A DNA stretch of 64,000 bases from Pseudovibrio japonicus (GTDB taxonomy: Bacteria > Pseudomonadota > Alphaproteobacteria > Rhizobiales > Stappiaceae): NCBI RefSeq assembly GCF_014651595.1, contig NZ_BMXE01000006.1:246347-310346 (forward strand), given 5' to 3'. Position 1 is the first letter of the stretch, and each line of letters begins with the position of its first letter. Under the pieces are notes generated by a model. That model was not told the origin of the DNA. It searched no databases and saw only the letters and a program-made list of their open reading frames with translations. The position numbers and the translations under genes were made by a program. This document shows, in pieces, positions 36,539 to 45,440 of the stretch.

Positions 36539-38938
36539 TTAACTCGCCTTGATATAGCGAATCTTGCCACCTCTTGAAATGGTTTCCGCCGCCCGCAAGA
36601 TGGATTGGGTATCAATACCATAATGTGCGTAAAGGTCGGCAATGGTGCCGGTCTGCCCAAAGTGCTCAACCCCCAGCGTGCGGATGGTGTTGCCCTTGAC
36701 CGCGCCCAGCCATGCCAGCGTTGCCGGATGACCATCAAGCACGGTGATCAGCGAGCAATTGTCCGGCACATCCTCAAACAACCGCTCGATATGGCTGCGG
36801 GCCTGTACCGCTCCGCGATCCCGCGCCCGCTGCGCTGCCGTCCAGCCTGCGTTGAGGCGGTCGGCGGAGGTGATGGCGAGCAGGCCCACATCGCGCCGGT
36901 CCTCTGCCATCAAGCCAACGGCATTGATGGCCTCGGGAGCCACGGCACCGGTATAGGCAATCACGATTTCCGCATTCGGCCCCGGTTTGCGCAGCCAGTA
37001 GGCGCCATCGACGATGTCCTGCTCCTGTTCCGGCGAAATGGTGCGCTGTGGTTGTTCCAGGGGGCGGGTGGACAGGCGCAGATAGATGGAACCGCCGGTC
37101 TGATCCCGCAGCCATGTGCGTTCATCGGGGTCCCCTTCGCCGTCGCGCTGCATATAGTCAAACCCGAAGCGCATGATGGCCGCAAGCTCATCCACGAAAG
37201 CAGGCTCAAACGCGGCAAGGCCATCCTGCGCCATTCCGATCAACGGCGTGCTGATAGACTGGTGCGCCCCACCTTCCGGCGCCAGCGTCACACCCGACGG
37301 TGTTGCCACCAGCATAAAGCGGGCGTCCTGATAACAGGCGTAGTTGAGCTGGTCTGCCGCGCGCAAGATAAACGGATCATAGACCGTGCCAATGGGCAGC
37401 AGGCGCTGACCGTTAATGCTGTGGGACAGGCCCAGAGCCGAAAGCAGCAGGAACAGGTTGGATTCCGCAATTCCCAGTTCAATATGCTGACCTTGCGGAG
37501 AAAACGCCCACTTGAACGTGGAGGGAATACGCTCGGCCTTGAAGGTATCAGCCAGCTCTTCCTTGGCAAATAAGCCGCGCTGGTTGACCCATGGGCCAAG
37601 GTTGGTGGAAACCGTCACATCAGGCGCGGTGGTGACAATGTGCTTGGCAAGCGCATCATCCTGCTTTGAAATTTCGTGCAGGATCTGCCCAAACCCCATC
37701 TGCGTGGAAAGCATCTTTTCCGCCGCATCTGGTGCCGGCAATTTGGCTGGTACTGGTACTGTTTTCGCAGAATAACGGCGACTGCCTTTGGAGAAGAACG
37801 GGGCTTCAGCAACGAGCTTTTGCAGGTCTTTCGGGTCAGCGGCGCCTTCCCATTTGTCCCACTCATGCCCTTCGCGGATACCTTCCAGCTTGCGGTATTC
37901 TTCCATCTGCGTGGAGGTCATCAGGCCCGCGTGATTGTCCTTGTGTCCTGCCAATGGCAGGCCAAAGCCCTTCACCGTATAACAAATGAACAGCACCGGA
38001 CGGTCATGCCCGCCTGCCTCTTCAAAGGCTTCCAGCAAGGAGGGCAGGTCATGCCCACCCAGATTGCACATGAGCGTTGATAGATCTTCATCACTGCGCC
38101 GGTTGATCAGCTTGCTAACGTCGCCCTGATCCCCCAGATCATCCAGCAGTCGTTTGCGCCAGGCAGCACCACCCTGATAGGCGAGGGCGCAGTAAAGCTG
38201 GTTCGGGCACTGGTCAATCCAGTCCCGCAGCTTTTCCCCGCCCGGTTCCTTGAAGGCTTCCTCCTGCAGACTGCCGTATTTGAGTGTGACCACATCCCAG
38301 CCGAAATTGCGGAAGATGCTCTCGAACTTCTCCCAGAGTCCTTCACGTACAACCGCATCCAGCGACTGGCGGTTATAATCCACGATCCACCAGCAATTAC
38401 GTAGACCCTGTTTCCAGCCTTCCAGCAGGGCCTCATAGATATTGCCTTCGTCCATCTCCGCATCGCCAACCAGCGAAATCATCCGGCCTTCCGGCGCTTT
38501 GTTAAGCCCACCATGGGCCTTCACGTAATCTTGCACCAGCGAGGAGAACAGCGTCTGCGCCACGCCAAGGCCAACGGAGCCGGTTGAAAAATCAACGTCG
38601 TCGACATCCTTGGTGCGCGAGGGATAGGACTGCACGCCGTGGAACCCACGAAAGTTCTGCAACTTCTCAAGGCTTTGATTGCCCGCCAGATATTGGATGG
38701 CATGGAACACCGGCCCGGCATGAGGTTTGACAGCCACCCGGTCCTGCGGGCGTAAAGCGTGGAAGTAGAGCGCAGTCATGATGGAGCTGATGGAGGCGCA
38801 GGAGGCCTGATGCCCGCCCACCTTCACATCACCAACATCAGAACCGCGAAGGTGGTTGGCATTATGAATGGTCCAGGAGGCCAGCCATCGCACACGGCTT
38901 TCCAGTGCTCCCAAAATTTCCAGTGAAGCTGCGCTCAT
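36539..38938 (-). CDS. AceE-like transketolase family enzyme
   Basis: This thiamine-diphosphate enzyme of about 799 residues is related to the homodimeric pyruvate dehydrogenase E1 and to transketolase. Its ThDP site is GDAEMDEGNIYEALLEGWKQ, followed by NCWWIVDYNRQSLD. The pyrimidine-binding domain has QHIELGIAESNLFLLLSALG. No lipoyl or E2 genes are nearby, so a role in a 2-oxoacid dehydrogenase complex is doubtful. I chose ATG 38938 because GGGGAG lies just upstream. The frame's earlier ATG (38959) precedes that ribosome site. It sits between the AbrB-type membrane protein and the PLP aldolase, suggesting it acts on an aldolase product or shared substrate. Confidence 0.83.
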   Translation of the reverse strand: MSAASLEILGALESRVRWLASWTIHNANHLRGSDVGDVKVGGHQASCASISSIMTALYFHALRPQDRVAVKPHAGPVFHAIQYLAGNQSLEKLQNFRGFHGVQSYPSRTKDVDDVDFSTGSVGLGVAQTLFSSLVQDYVKAHGGLNKAPEGRMISLVGDAEMDEGNIYEALLEGWKQGLRNCWWIVDYNRQSLDAVVREGLWEKFESIFRNFGWDVVTLKYGSLQEEAFKEPGGEKLRDWIDQCPNQLYCALAYQGGAAWRKRLLDDLGDQGDVSKLINRRSDEDLSTLMCNLGGHDLPSLLEAFEEAGGHDRPVLFICYTVKGFGLPLAGHKDNHAGLMTSTQMEEYRKLEGIREGHEWDKWEGAADPKDLQKLVAEAPFFSKGSRRYSAKTVPVPAKLPAPDAAEKMLSTQMGFGQILHEISKQDDALAKHIVTTAPDVTVSTNLGPWVNQRGLFAKEELADTFKAERIPSTFKWAFSPQGQHIELGIAESNLFLLLSALGLSHSINGQRLLPIGTVYDPFILRAADQLNYACYQDARFMLVATPSGVTLAPEGGAHQSISTPLIGMAQDGLAAFEPAFVDELAAIMRFGFDYMQRDGEGDPDERTWLRDQTGGSIYLRLSTRPLEQPQRTISPEQEQDIVDGAYWLRKPGPNAEIVIAYTGAVAPEAINAVGLMAEDRRDVGLLAITSADRLNAGWTAAQRARDRGAVQARSHIERLFEDVPDNCSLITVLDGHPATLAWLGAVKGNTIRTLGVEHFGQTGTIADLYAHYGIDTQSILRAAETISRGGKIRYIKAS

Positions 38939-39130
38939 TAAACTCCCCGTCGGTTCCATTGGAATCTTTATTATGGGGTGAGGCTAGCAGGTTGTACGGG
39001 GAATATATCTTTTGAGCAGAATGATTTCCCTTCATGAATAAGGGAATTCATCCCCCATCACTCAAATTAGGGAAAAATGCTTCCGGCAAGTGGGCCTTGA
39101 ACGCAGTTTACGCCCACTTCCTGACCTCGA

Positions 39131-40186
39131 TCATACCCGCTCTTTTGCTGGGTCTGACGGTCTCACCCCACGCAGCAGAAGGGGGACGAGGACGGTCAGG
39201 AGAAGCAGGCGGAAGACGTGGTGGGCGGCAACGAAGGTCGGGTCCAAACCGCTCTGTACCGCAATGGCGGCCATAGCTTCAACGCCTCCGGGTGCAAACG
39301 CCACAAACAGCAGGCTTGGGTCAAGACCCACAAGCGCCATGGCCAAAATCACACCGAGGATCGCCATGCCAACGGTAATGAGTGTGACCACAATCCCTGC
39401 GCCAACGGCTTTGACAAACATTTCTGCACTGATGCCTTTGAAACGGGTGCCAATCAACGCGCCCATCACCAAAAACGAAGTGAGCGTAGCCCAGTCCGGC
39501 ATTTTCCCCGGTGTCAGCTCAGTCAGGTGCCCCAGCGAAGACACCAGCATACCGCCAAGCAAGAAAGCGGCAGGAACTTTCAGCTTCTGAAAAATCACTC
39601 CCACAACTGCGGCACCCGCCAACACGTAAACGGCTGAAATTGCAGTAATATTCTGCGCCGGTAGGAAGGATGCTCCGGTTTCCTCGTAGAGAAGCGCGAT
39701 GAAAGGCGGAACGCAGATGGTGAGGAACAGAACCCGCGTGCTTTGCGCAAGGCTGATACGGGTCACATCTGCCTTGGTGTCAGCGGCCATGCTGAGGATA
39801 TAACTCAGGTGCCCCGGCACCGAGGCCAGCGAGGCGTTGTATGCATCAAACCCGAAGAAACGCACCAAAATTGCCCGGCTGAGCATCATGCTCAATCCCA
39901 GCGTGATACCGAGCGCAACAAAACTGGCAGGCCATGCCACGGCTGCATCAAGGACAGCAGGCGTCACACCGGACCCAATGCCAGCACCCAGAACGACAAA
40001 ACACAGCGTACGCAACCAGATGGGAACAACAACCGGCGCCCCAAGCACCCCAGCCAACGTAACTGCCAGTGCCGAGCCGGTGAGGGGAGCAGCTGGGAAT
40101 CCTATCAAAGTAAAGAGACCCGCCCCTGCGCTTGCAATTGCAAGCGTGATTGCCAGATTGGACAGGTCTGCTTTGTTGATGCTCAA
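39131..40186 (-). CDS. AbrB-type membrane protein (PF05145)
   Basis: The 351-residue protein is an integral membrane protein with about ten segments, of the AbrB duplicated family (older name 'ammonia monooxygenase-like'). The two halves repeat the pattern LTGSALAVTLAGVLGAP and FLLGGMLVSSLGHLTEL. The C-terminal landmark is FVAFAPGGVEAMAAIAVQSGLDPTFVAAHHVFRLL. The family is often found with tripartite tricarboxylate transporters. A transport role is probable but unproven. It lies 36 bp from TctA and about 190 bp from the transketolase-like gene. Confidence 0.85.
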   Translation of the reverse strand: MSINKADLSNLAITLAIASAGAGLFTLIGFPAAPLTGSALAVTLAGVLGAPVVVPIWLRTLCFVVLGAGIGSGVTPAVLDAAVAWPASFVALGITLGLSMMLSRAILVRFFGFDAYNASLASVPGHLSYILSMAADTKADVTRISLAQSTRVLFLTICVPPFIALLYEETGASFLPAQNITAISAVYVLAGAAVVGVIFQKLKVPAAFLLGGMLVSSLGHLTELTPGKMPDWATLTSFLVMGALIGTRFKGISAEMFVKAVGAGIVVTLITVGMAILGVILAMALVGLDPSLLFVAFAPGGVEAMAAIAVQSGLDPTFVAAHHVFRLLLLTVLVPLLLRGVRPSDPAKERV

Positions 40187-40222
40187 AACTTGAATTCCCA
40201 GCTGCCTTGTTGTTTTTTCTTA

Positions 40223-41740
40223 TTAGTCGCTTTCAGCGGCTTGCAGTTCTTGTTTACGCACACGCCGTGCACGGATCAGGGGCAACACGACCAGAACAAC
40301 AGCCAGAACCAAGAGACCCATGGTCATCGGACGTTCCAGAATAAAGCCAATGCCGTCATAAAGCTGCATGGAGCGGGAGAAGTTGTCTTCCAGCATGCTG
40401 CCCAGAATGAAACCGATCAGCAGTGGGGCAAGTGGGTAATTGGCAAATCTCAGTAGCGTTGCACACACTCCAAAGCCTACCAGCATCAGCAATTCCGTCG
40501 CGTTGTTTTGTCCAATGTATGCGCCCATTAGGGTGAAAAAAAGGATAAACGGAATAAGAAAATTGCGCGGAACAGCAAGCACCTTAGCGATGTATGGTAT
40601 GAGCGGCAGGTTCAGGATCAGCAGGATTACATTGCCCACATACATGGAGATGATCACTGACCAGAAGATCTCCGGTTGATCCACCATCAGGCGCGGTCCG
40701 GGGGAGACATTCAGCGCGATGAGAGCGCCCAGCAAAATTGCCGTGGTGCCTGAGCCCGGAATACCGAGCGTCAGCAGGGGAACGAAGGAACCAGTACACG
40801 CTGCATTGTTGGCAGCCTCTGGTGCTGCAAGGCCTTTGACGGAGCCTTTGCCGAATTCTTTCTGCTCCTCTTTCGGCGCGATATTGCGCTCAACCGCATA
40901 ACCAAGGAACGAGGCAATGGTTGCGCCTGCACCCGGCAGAACGCCGATAAGGAAGCCCTGAATGGATTGGCGGCCAATCACCGGAGTGATCTTCTTGGCC
41001 TCTTCCTTCGTGATACGCAGATCCTTGATATCACCGCTCGAACCGCCGGAGTTGGAGCGGGACGGGTCCAGCACAAGGAACAAGGCTTCCGGCAGGGCGA
41101 ACATGGCCATGGCCAGCGTGATAAAACCGAAGCCGGACTGAAGATCCAGAATGCCCATGGTAAAGCGTGGCTGATTGAACAGAGCGCCTTCGCCCACCGT
41201 AGCCATCATCAGGCCAACCAGCGTCATGAGCAGCGCCTTGCCCACCTGTCCGCTGCCTGCAAATGCAGCGATTGCGGAAAGGCCAACCACCATCAGTGCA
41301 AAGTATTCAGCAGAGTGGAACAGCAGGGCGACGGAAGCCAGTGCTGGCGCAAAGATCATCAGCAGGATCGCGCCAATGCTACCGCCTGCGAAGGAGGAAA
41401 TGGCAGCAACGGTGAGCGCCTTACCGGCCTTGCCCTGACGGGTGAGGGGGTATCCATCAAAGCTGGTGGCAACAGTGGAGGCAACGCCCGGTGCGTTGAT
41501 GAGGATGGAGGAGGTGGACCCTCCGAAGATCGCGCCATAATACACCCCGGCAAGCAGGATCAGCGCGGCGGATGGATCACCAATGGAGATGGCCACCGGG
41601 ATCATGATTGCGATGATGGACATGGGGCCAAGGCCCGGCAACATGCCGATGAAGGTGCCGATGAGGCAGCCGCCAATCACCATCAAAAGATTAGAAAACG
41701 AAAAGGCCGTAGAGAGGCCAACCCAGATACCGTCTAACAT
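40223..41740 (-). CDS. tctA: Tripartite tricarboxylate transporter large permease TctA
   Basis: This is the large membrane subunit of a TTT-family carboxylate importer. The 505-residue protein has about 12 membrane segments. The TctA signatures include GCLIGTFIGMLPGLGPMSIIA near the N-terminus, YYGAIFGGSTSSILINAPG, and GVLPGAGATIASFLGYAVERN in the second half, with VPLLTLGIPGSGTTAILLGAL. It is preceded by TctB and TctC on the same strand and followed by the AbrB-type gene, so the operon is polycistronic. Confidence 0.95.
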   Translation of the reverse strand: MLDGIWVGLSTAFSFSNLLMVIGGCLIGTFIGMLPGLGPMSIIAIMIPVAISIGDPSAALILLAGVYYGAIFGGSTSSILINAPGVASTVATSFDGYPLTRQGKAGKALTVAAISSFAGGSIGAILLMIFAPALASVALLFHSAEYFALMVVGLSAIAAFAGSGQVGKALLMTLVGLMMATVGEGALFNQPRFTMGILDLQSGFGFITLAMAMFALPEALFLVLDPSRSNSGGSSGDIKDLRITKEEAKKITPVIGRQSIQGFLIGVLPGAGATIASFLGYAVERNIAPKEEQKEFGKGSVKGLAAPEAANNAACTGSFVPLLTLGIPGSGTTAILLGALIALNVSPGPRLMVDQPEIFWSVIISMYVGNVILLILNLPLIPYIAKVLAVPRNFLIPFILFFTLMGAYIGQNNATELLMLVGFGVCATLLRFANYPLAPLLIGFILGSMLEDNFSRSMQLYDGIGFILERPMTMGLLVLAVVLVVLPLIRARRVRKQELQAAESD

Positions 41741-41749
41741 AGTGGCCTC

Positions 41750-42259
41750 CTAGCTTAGGAATGTTGGCAGGGGGCTGAGGTAAATTCCCAGCGTTTGCTG
41801 AACCAGATACCAGACGCCACCAGCAGCGGCGGCAGCCACGGGTACAAGGATGTAGAAGCGACGCTCCCCGAGCAACGCAGCGGCTACGACCAGAAACAGT
41901 AGGGTGGAGAGCAGGAAGCCGGCAGGGCGCAGCAACAGCGCGTAAGCCACCATCAGCACGAGCAGGAACACAGCCTGTCCGATGTTGTAATCTCCCAATC
42001 GGCTGAAATCGATCTCGCCCTCATCCGCGTCAGCGGGCTTCTTTTCAAACCCCAGCAGAATGACAAGACTTGTGATTGCTGCGCCGACCGCAATGATTTT
42101 TGGAAACGTGCTCGGCCAGATCGGATTAAACCGCATAAACGGCGGCAGGCCTGCGTCCATCATAAAGAACGCGGTGTACCCGTACATGAGACTCACTGCC
42201 AGAATGACAAGTGCGATCCATCGGTCCAGTGCCATCATCCCCTCCCGTTGGCGTGGCAA
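41750..42259 (-). CDS. tctB: Tripartite tricarboxylate transporter small subunit TctB
   Basis: The 169-residue protein has four membrane segments and the typical small-subunit layout (RWIALVILAVSLMYGYTAFFM, YNIGQAVFLLVLMVAYALLLRPAGFLLST). TctB subunits are poorly conserved, so identity rests largely on position between TctC and TctA with 9-bp spacing to TctA. It acts in the inner membrane with TctA. The start of the frame gives seven extra residues that could be trimmed to MMALDRW. Confidence 0.88.
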   Translation of the reverse strand: MPRQREGMMALDRWIALVILAVSLMYGYTAFFMMDAGLPPFMRFNPIWPSTFPKIIAVGAAITSLVILLGFEKKPADADEGEIDFSRLGDYNIGQAVFLLVLMVAYALLLRPAGFLLSTLLFLVVAAALLGERRFYILVPVAAAAAGGVWYLVQQTLGIYLSPLPTFLS

Positions 42260-42300
42260 GTGGATGCGCTGGTGTCAGCGCATCCCTTGATTTTCGTGTT

Positions 42301-43284
42301 TTAGAGGAAGCCCAGCTTCTTCATGAGGTCACCAATGGCTTTTTCCTGACCTTCAAGGAACGCCTGGAAGTCTTCACCGGAGTTATGGATGTTGACCCAG
42401 CCATTACGCGCACGCACTTCTTCCCACTCAGGAGTGTCGTACATCTTCGCAAGAGCTTCCTGATAAGCAGCCACTTGTGCTTCTGGCAGACCCGGAGCCC
42501 CGAAGAAACCACGCCAGTTGACGAACGTGGTGTCGATGCCCTGTTCCTTCATGGTTGGTGCATCTTCGTAAGCAGCAACGCGCTCGTCGGCGGTCACGCC
42601 AATGATTTTCACTTCGCCCGCGTTTGCAAGGTCAATCGCCTCGGAGAAGCCAGTAGAAAGCGCGGAGATTTCGCCGGAAAGCAGCGCCGCCATGGCCTTG
42701 CCACCTGCATCGTACGGAATGTACTTCACTGCGGTCGCATCTTCACCAGCAGCTTCCATCACCATGGCTGCAACAAGGTGATCCATGCCGCCCGGTACAG
42801 AACCGCCGCCAATCGCTGTGCCGCGCTTGTCAGCCTTATAGGCTTCCAGCAGGTCACTCATGGAGTTGATTGGGCTGTCCTTACCAACCACGATGGCCGC
42901 ATAGTCACCAATGGTGCCGGCAACCAGTGTCAGGTCACGGAAGTTGTGCGGGAATACGCCTGTCAGGGACCGGATCACGATTGGCGTGGAGTTCACCATC
43001 AACGTGCCATGCTGGCTTGCTGCGTTCTCGATGAGATACCCGATGGCCTTACCGCCGCCGCCACCGGACATGTTTTCAAAAGAAGCTGTGCCTACAAGAC
43101 CGGACTTGGTTAGTGCTTCGCCGGTGCCACGTGCGGTGCCGTCCCAGCCACCACCAGCGCCACCCGGAATAAGGAAGTGGATGCCCTCAACCACAGGTTC
43201 AGCAAGTGAAGCTGCTGGCATGGAGAAAGTCATCGCGGCTATAGCCGCTGCCGCAACTACGCGGCGCGCCCGAATAAAACTCAT
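42301..43284 (-). CDS. tctC: TctC/Bug-type periplasmic substrate-binding protein
   Basis: This periplasmic receptor delivers a carboxylate to TctAB. The mature protein follows a clear signal peptide (RARRVVAAAAIAAMTFSMPAASLA, cut before EP). The start at 43284 is supported by GGGAGG 6 bp upstream. The longer open frame to 43479 runs through the divergent promoter and is not used. Bug-type features include HFLIPGGAGGGWDGTARGTGEAL, GGGGKAIGYLIEN and PLFPHNFRDLTLVAGTIGDY-like text, and the C-terminal GVTADERVAAYEDAPTMKEQGIDTTFVNWRG. It is the first gene of the six-gene operon. Confidence 0.94.
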   Translation of the reverse strand: MSFIRARRVVAAAAIAAMTFSMPAASLAEPVVEGIHFLIPGGAGGGWDGTARGTGEALTKSGLVGTASFENMSGGGGGKAIGYLIENAASQHGTLMVNSTPIVIRSLTGVFPHNFRDLTLVAGTIGDYAAIVVGKDSPINSMSDLLEAYKADKRGTAIGGGSVPGGMDHLVAAMVMEAAGEDATAVKYIPYDAGGKAMAALLSGEISALSTGFSEAIDLANAGEVKIIGVTADERVAAYEDAPTMKEQGIDTTFVNWRGFFGAPGLPEAQVAAYQEALAKMYDTPEWEEVRARNGWVNIHNSGEDFQAFLEGQEKAIGDLMKKLGFL

Positions 43285-43344
43285 GTTGTCCTCCCATTTG
43301 ACAAGGGCAGCATTTGTCGCCCATGTCTTACGTGAAAACACGGT

Positions 43345-43365
43345 AACCTGACACAAACCTGTCAC
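43345..43365. promoter_or_regulatory. Tandem 11-bp direct repeat in divergent promoter
   Basis: AACCTGACAC (43345-43354) and AACCTGTCAC (43356-43365) repeat with an 11-bp period, the usual spacing for dimer binding by OmpR/PhoB-type regulators. The site lies between tctC and the regulator gene, so TctD-like protein is the candidate binder of both promoters. Confidence 0.55.
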
Positions 43366-43392
43366 CTCCGTGATTTTTTGGGGAAGCGAAAC

Positions 43393-44058
43393 ATGAGATT
43401 TCTTCTGGTAGAAGATAACGCCAAATTGGCAACGTCCATCATCGAGCGATTGACTCTGGACGGCCATGTTGTTGATCACGCAGCTGAAATTTCGATAGCA
43501 GAAGATTATATTGCCACCGCAGATTACGACATGATCCTACTCGACATCATGCTCCCTGACGGCGATGGAAGAGATTTTCTAAACGAACATCGGGGCCGTC
43601 AGGATGACACGCCGGTCATCGTGCTGACTGCCCGCTCCGAGGTTTCTGACAGGGTTGGGGTGTTGGATCTCGGGGCGGATGACTACATCACCAAACCCTT
43701 TGATTTCTCAGAGTTAGAAGCGCGCTGCCGGGCTGTGATGCGGCGCAAATCCGGCGGTGTGACAAACGCCAAACGGTTTGGCGATCTGGTGTTCGATTCA
43801 TTGGCGGGTACGCTCACAATCGGCAGTGAAACTGTCAGTTTGCGCAACAAAGAGCTGCGGCTTTTGGAGATTTTTTTCAGCGCGCCGGATGTTATCCTCT
43901 CAAAAACCAAGCTTGTGGATAGATTATTTGCATACAACGAGGACGTGTCAGAGAACGCCATTGAGGTTTATGTGGCCCGCCTGCGCAGGCACATCGCCAA
44001 CTCCCGCGTGCAAATCATCACCGTACGAGGGCTGGGATATCGGTTGAGCCTGACATGA
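43393..44058 (+). CDS. OmpR-type response regulator (TctD-like)
   Basis: This response regulator of about 221 residues has a receiver domain with acidic pocket VEDN, phosphoacceptor Asp in MILLDIMLPDGDG (about residue 51), and KPFDFSELEARC. A winged-helix output domain ends VYVARLRRHIANSRVQIITVRGLGYRL. I chose the ATG at 43393 (MRFLLVEDN) over the TTG at 43378. The upstream GGGGA is well placed. It overlaps the histidine kinase by 4 bp. It likely activates the divergent transporter operon, where 11-bp tandem repeats occur. Confidence 0.92.
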   Translation: MRFLLVEDNAKLATSIIERLTLDGHVVDHAAEISIAEDYIATADYDMILLDIMLPDGDGRDFLNEHRGRQDDTPVIVLTARSEVSDRVGVLDLGADDYITKPFDFSELEARCRAVMRRKSGGVTNAKRFGDLVFDSLAGTLTIGSETVSLRNKELRLLEIFFSAPDVILSKTKLVDRLFAYNEDVSENAIEVYVARLRRHIANSRVQIITVRGLGYRLSLT

Positions 44059-45440
44059 GCGAAGTCGCCAATATCTCCGGCTCTATCCGCCGCCGCCTGA
44101 CCCTGCAGCTGCTCGGCATCGCCGCCGTGCTGGCCGCGCTCTTGTTTGTAATGGTGATGACCTACGCAAAGCAGGTGGCTGAAGAGTCTCAGGACAACAT
44201 CCTGTCTGCCTCCGCCACAGCCATTTTGGACAGTGCCGCCATCCAGAGCGGTGAGGTGACGGTCGACATTCCCTATTCAGCGCTTTCCATGCTCGGCAAT
44301 GTGAGTGATGACCGCGTGTTTTACCGCGTCGTCACTGATGGAGATTATCTCACCGGATATGAAAGCCTACCGGAAACCACCGCGCCGCGAGGACAGGAGA
44401 ACCACCAGTTCATCACCTCCCACTATCTGGGTGAGAGCATCCGCATGGTGTCGGCCACCCGTCGTCTGTCCAATGCTGCTGGGCCCGTTGAGGTCACCGT
44501 GTCCGTTGCCCAGACCTTGAAGCGTCAACGCGAGACGTTGGAGCGCATCTCCACCAACGCCGCCTATCTGGGCTTCGGCTTCTTCATCGCCGCCGCTCTG
44601 CTTGGGGTTTTGACCGCCCAATCCGCCGTGCGCCCTGTTCAGACCCTCGCCAACTCCGTTTCTCGTCGCGGCCCGCAGGATCTGCGCGCCGTGCAAGCAC
44701 CCGTCCCCGGCGAAATGGCACCACTAGTGGTGGCACTGAACCGATTTATGGCACGGCTGAAGAAGTCGCTCTCCCGCTCAGAAGAGTTCATCGCTGAAGC
44801 CGCCCACCGCATCCGCACCCCGCTTGCAGTGCTGCGCACGCAGGCGGAGATCGCCCTGCGCCGTGTGGAGCGGCCAGAAAACAGGGCCGCGCTGAAGGAG
44901 ATGATCCGTGCCATTGATGAAAGCTCGCGTGCCGCCGGTCAGCTGCTCGACCATGCCATGGTCTCCTTCCGCACGGACCACCTGGAGGTCAAGGAAATCA
45001 ACCTGCTGGAGCTGGCAGATGAAACCCTTGAGCGCTTGCGTCCACTGGCGGAAATGCAGGACAAAACCCTGAGCCTGCGTGGAGACGTACCGCCCCCCAT
45101 CAAGGGCGATGCCATTCTCATTCAAAACGCGCTGAGCAACATTTTGGACAATGCCCTGAAGTACGCCCCTTACGGCGAAGATGTGCAGGTCAGCGTGGCG
45201 ACCGAAGGCAAGTGGGTGGTGCTTTCCGTCTGTGATCAGGGCCCCGGCTTTGCGCCGGAGGACATGGAACAACTCACCGAACGGTTCTCGCGCGGCAAAA
45301 ATGCGCAGGACACGGTTGGCTCCGGTCTGGGCCTGACAATTGCCGAAGAGGTAGCGCAAGCTCACGGTGGGCACCTGAAACTATCCAACAGAACAACAAA
45401 AAGAGGCGCATGCGTATCCTTCTTCTTCCCACAGTTCTGA
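44055..45440 (+). CDS. Sensor histidine kinase (TctE-like)
   Basis: This 461-residue membrane sensor has an N-terminal transmembrane helix (LTLQLLGIAAVLAALLFVMVMTYA), a periplasmic domain of about 130 residues and a second helix (LGFGFFIAAALLGVLTA). A HAMP-like region and dimerisation domain with phospho-His in EAAHRIRTPLAVLRTQAE (about residue 254) follow. The ATPase motifs are NILDNALKYAPYG, DQGPGFAPEDME and GSGLGLTIAEEV. It overlaps the response regulator by 4 bp and the binding-protein gene by 31 bp, indicating tight co-translation. The periplasmic domain probably reads substrate bound by the co-encoded binding protein. Confidence 0.93.
   Translation: MSEVANISGSIRRRLTLQLLGIAAVLAALLFVMVMTYAKQVAEESQDNILSASATAILDSAAIQSGEVTVDIPYSALSMLGNVSDDRVFYRVVTDGDYLTGYESLPETTAPRGQENHQFITSHYLGESIRMVSATRRLSNAAGPVEVTVSVAQTLKRQRETLERISTNAAYLGFGFFIAAALLGVLTAQSAVRPVQTLANSVSRRGPQDLRAVQAPVPGEMAPLVVALNRFMARLKKSLSRSEEFIAEAAHRIRTPLAVLRTQAEIALRRVERPENRAALKEMIRAIDESSRAAGQLLDHAMVSFRTDHLEVKEINLLELADETLERLRPLAEMQDKTLSLRGDVPPPIKGDAILIQNALSNILDNALKYAPYGEDVQVSVATEGKWVVLSVCDQGPGFAPEDMEQLTERFSRGKNAQDTVGSGLGLTIAEEVAQAHGGHLKLSNRTTKRGACVSFFFPQF

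Noticed and set aside
36605..37573. Open frame of 322 residues on the plus strand
   Set aside because: It is antisense to the transketolase-like gene and has no recognisable features.
39743..40456. Open frame of 237 residues antisense to AbrB and TctA genes
   Set aside because: It is rich in His, Asn and Gln, as expected from the complement of membrane protein codons, with no ribosome site or motif.
42211..43113. Open frame of 300 residues on the plus strand across tctC
   Set aside because: It is antisense to a protein with a clear signal peptide and Bug-family motifs.
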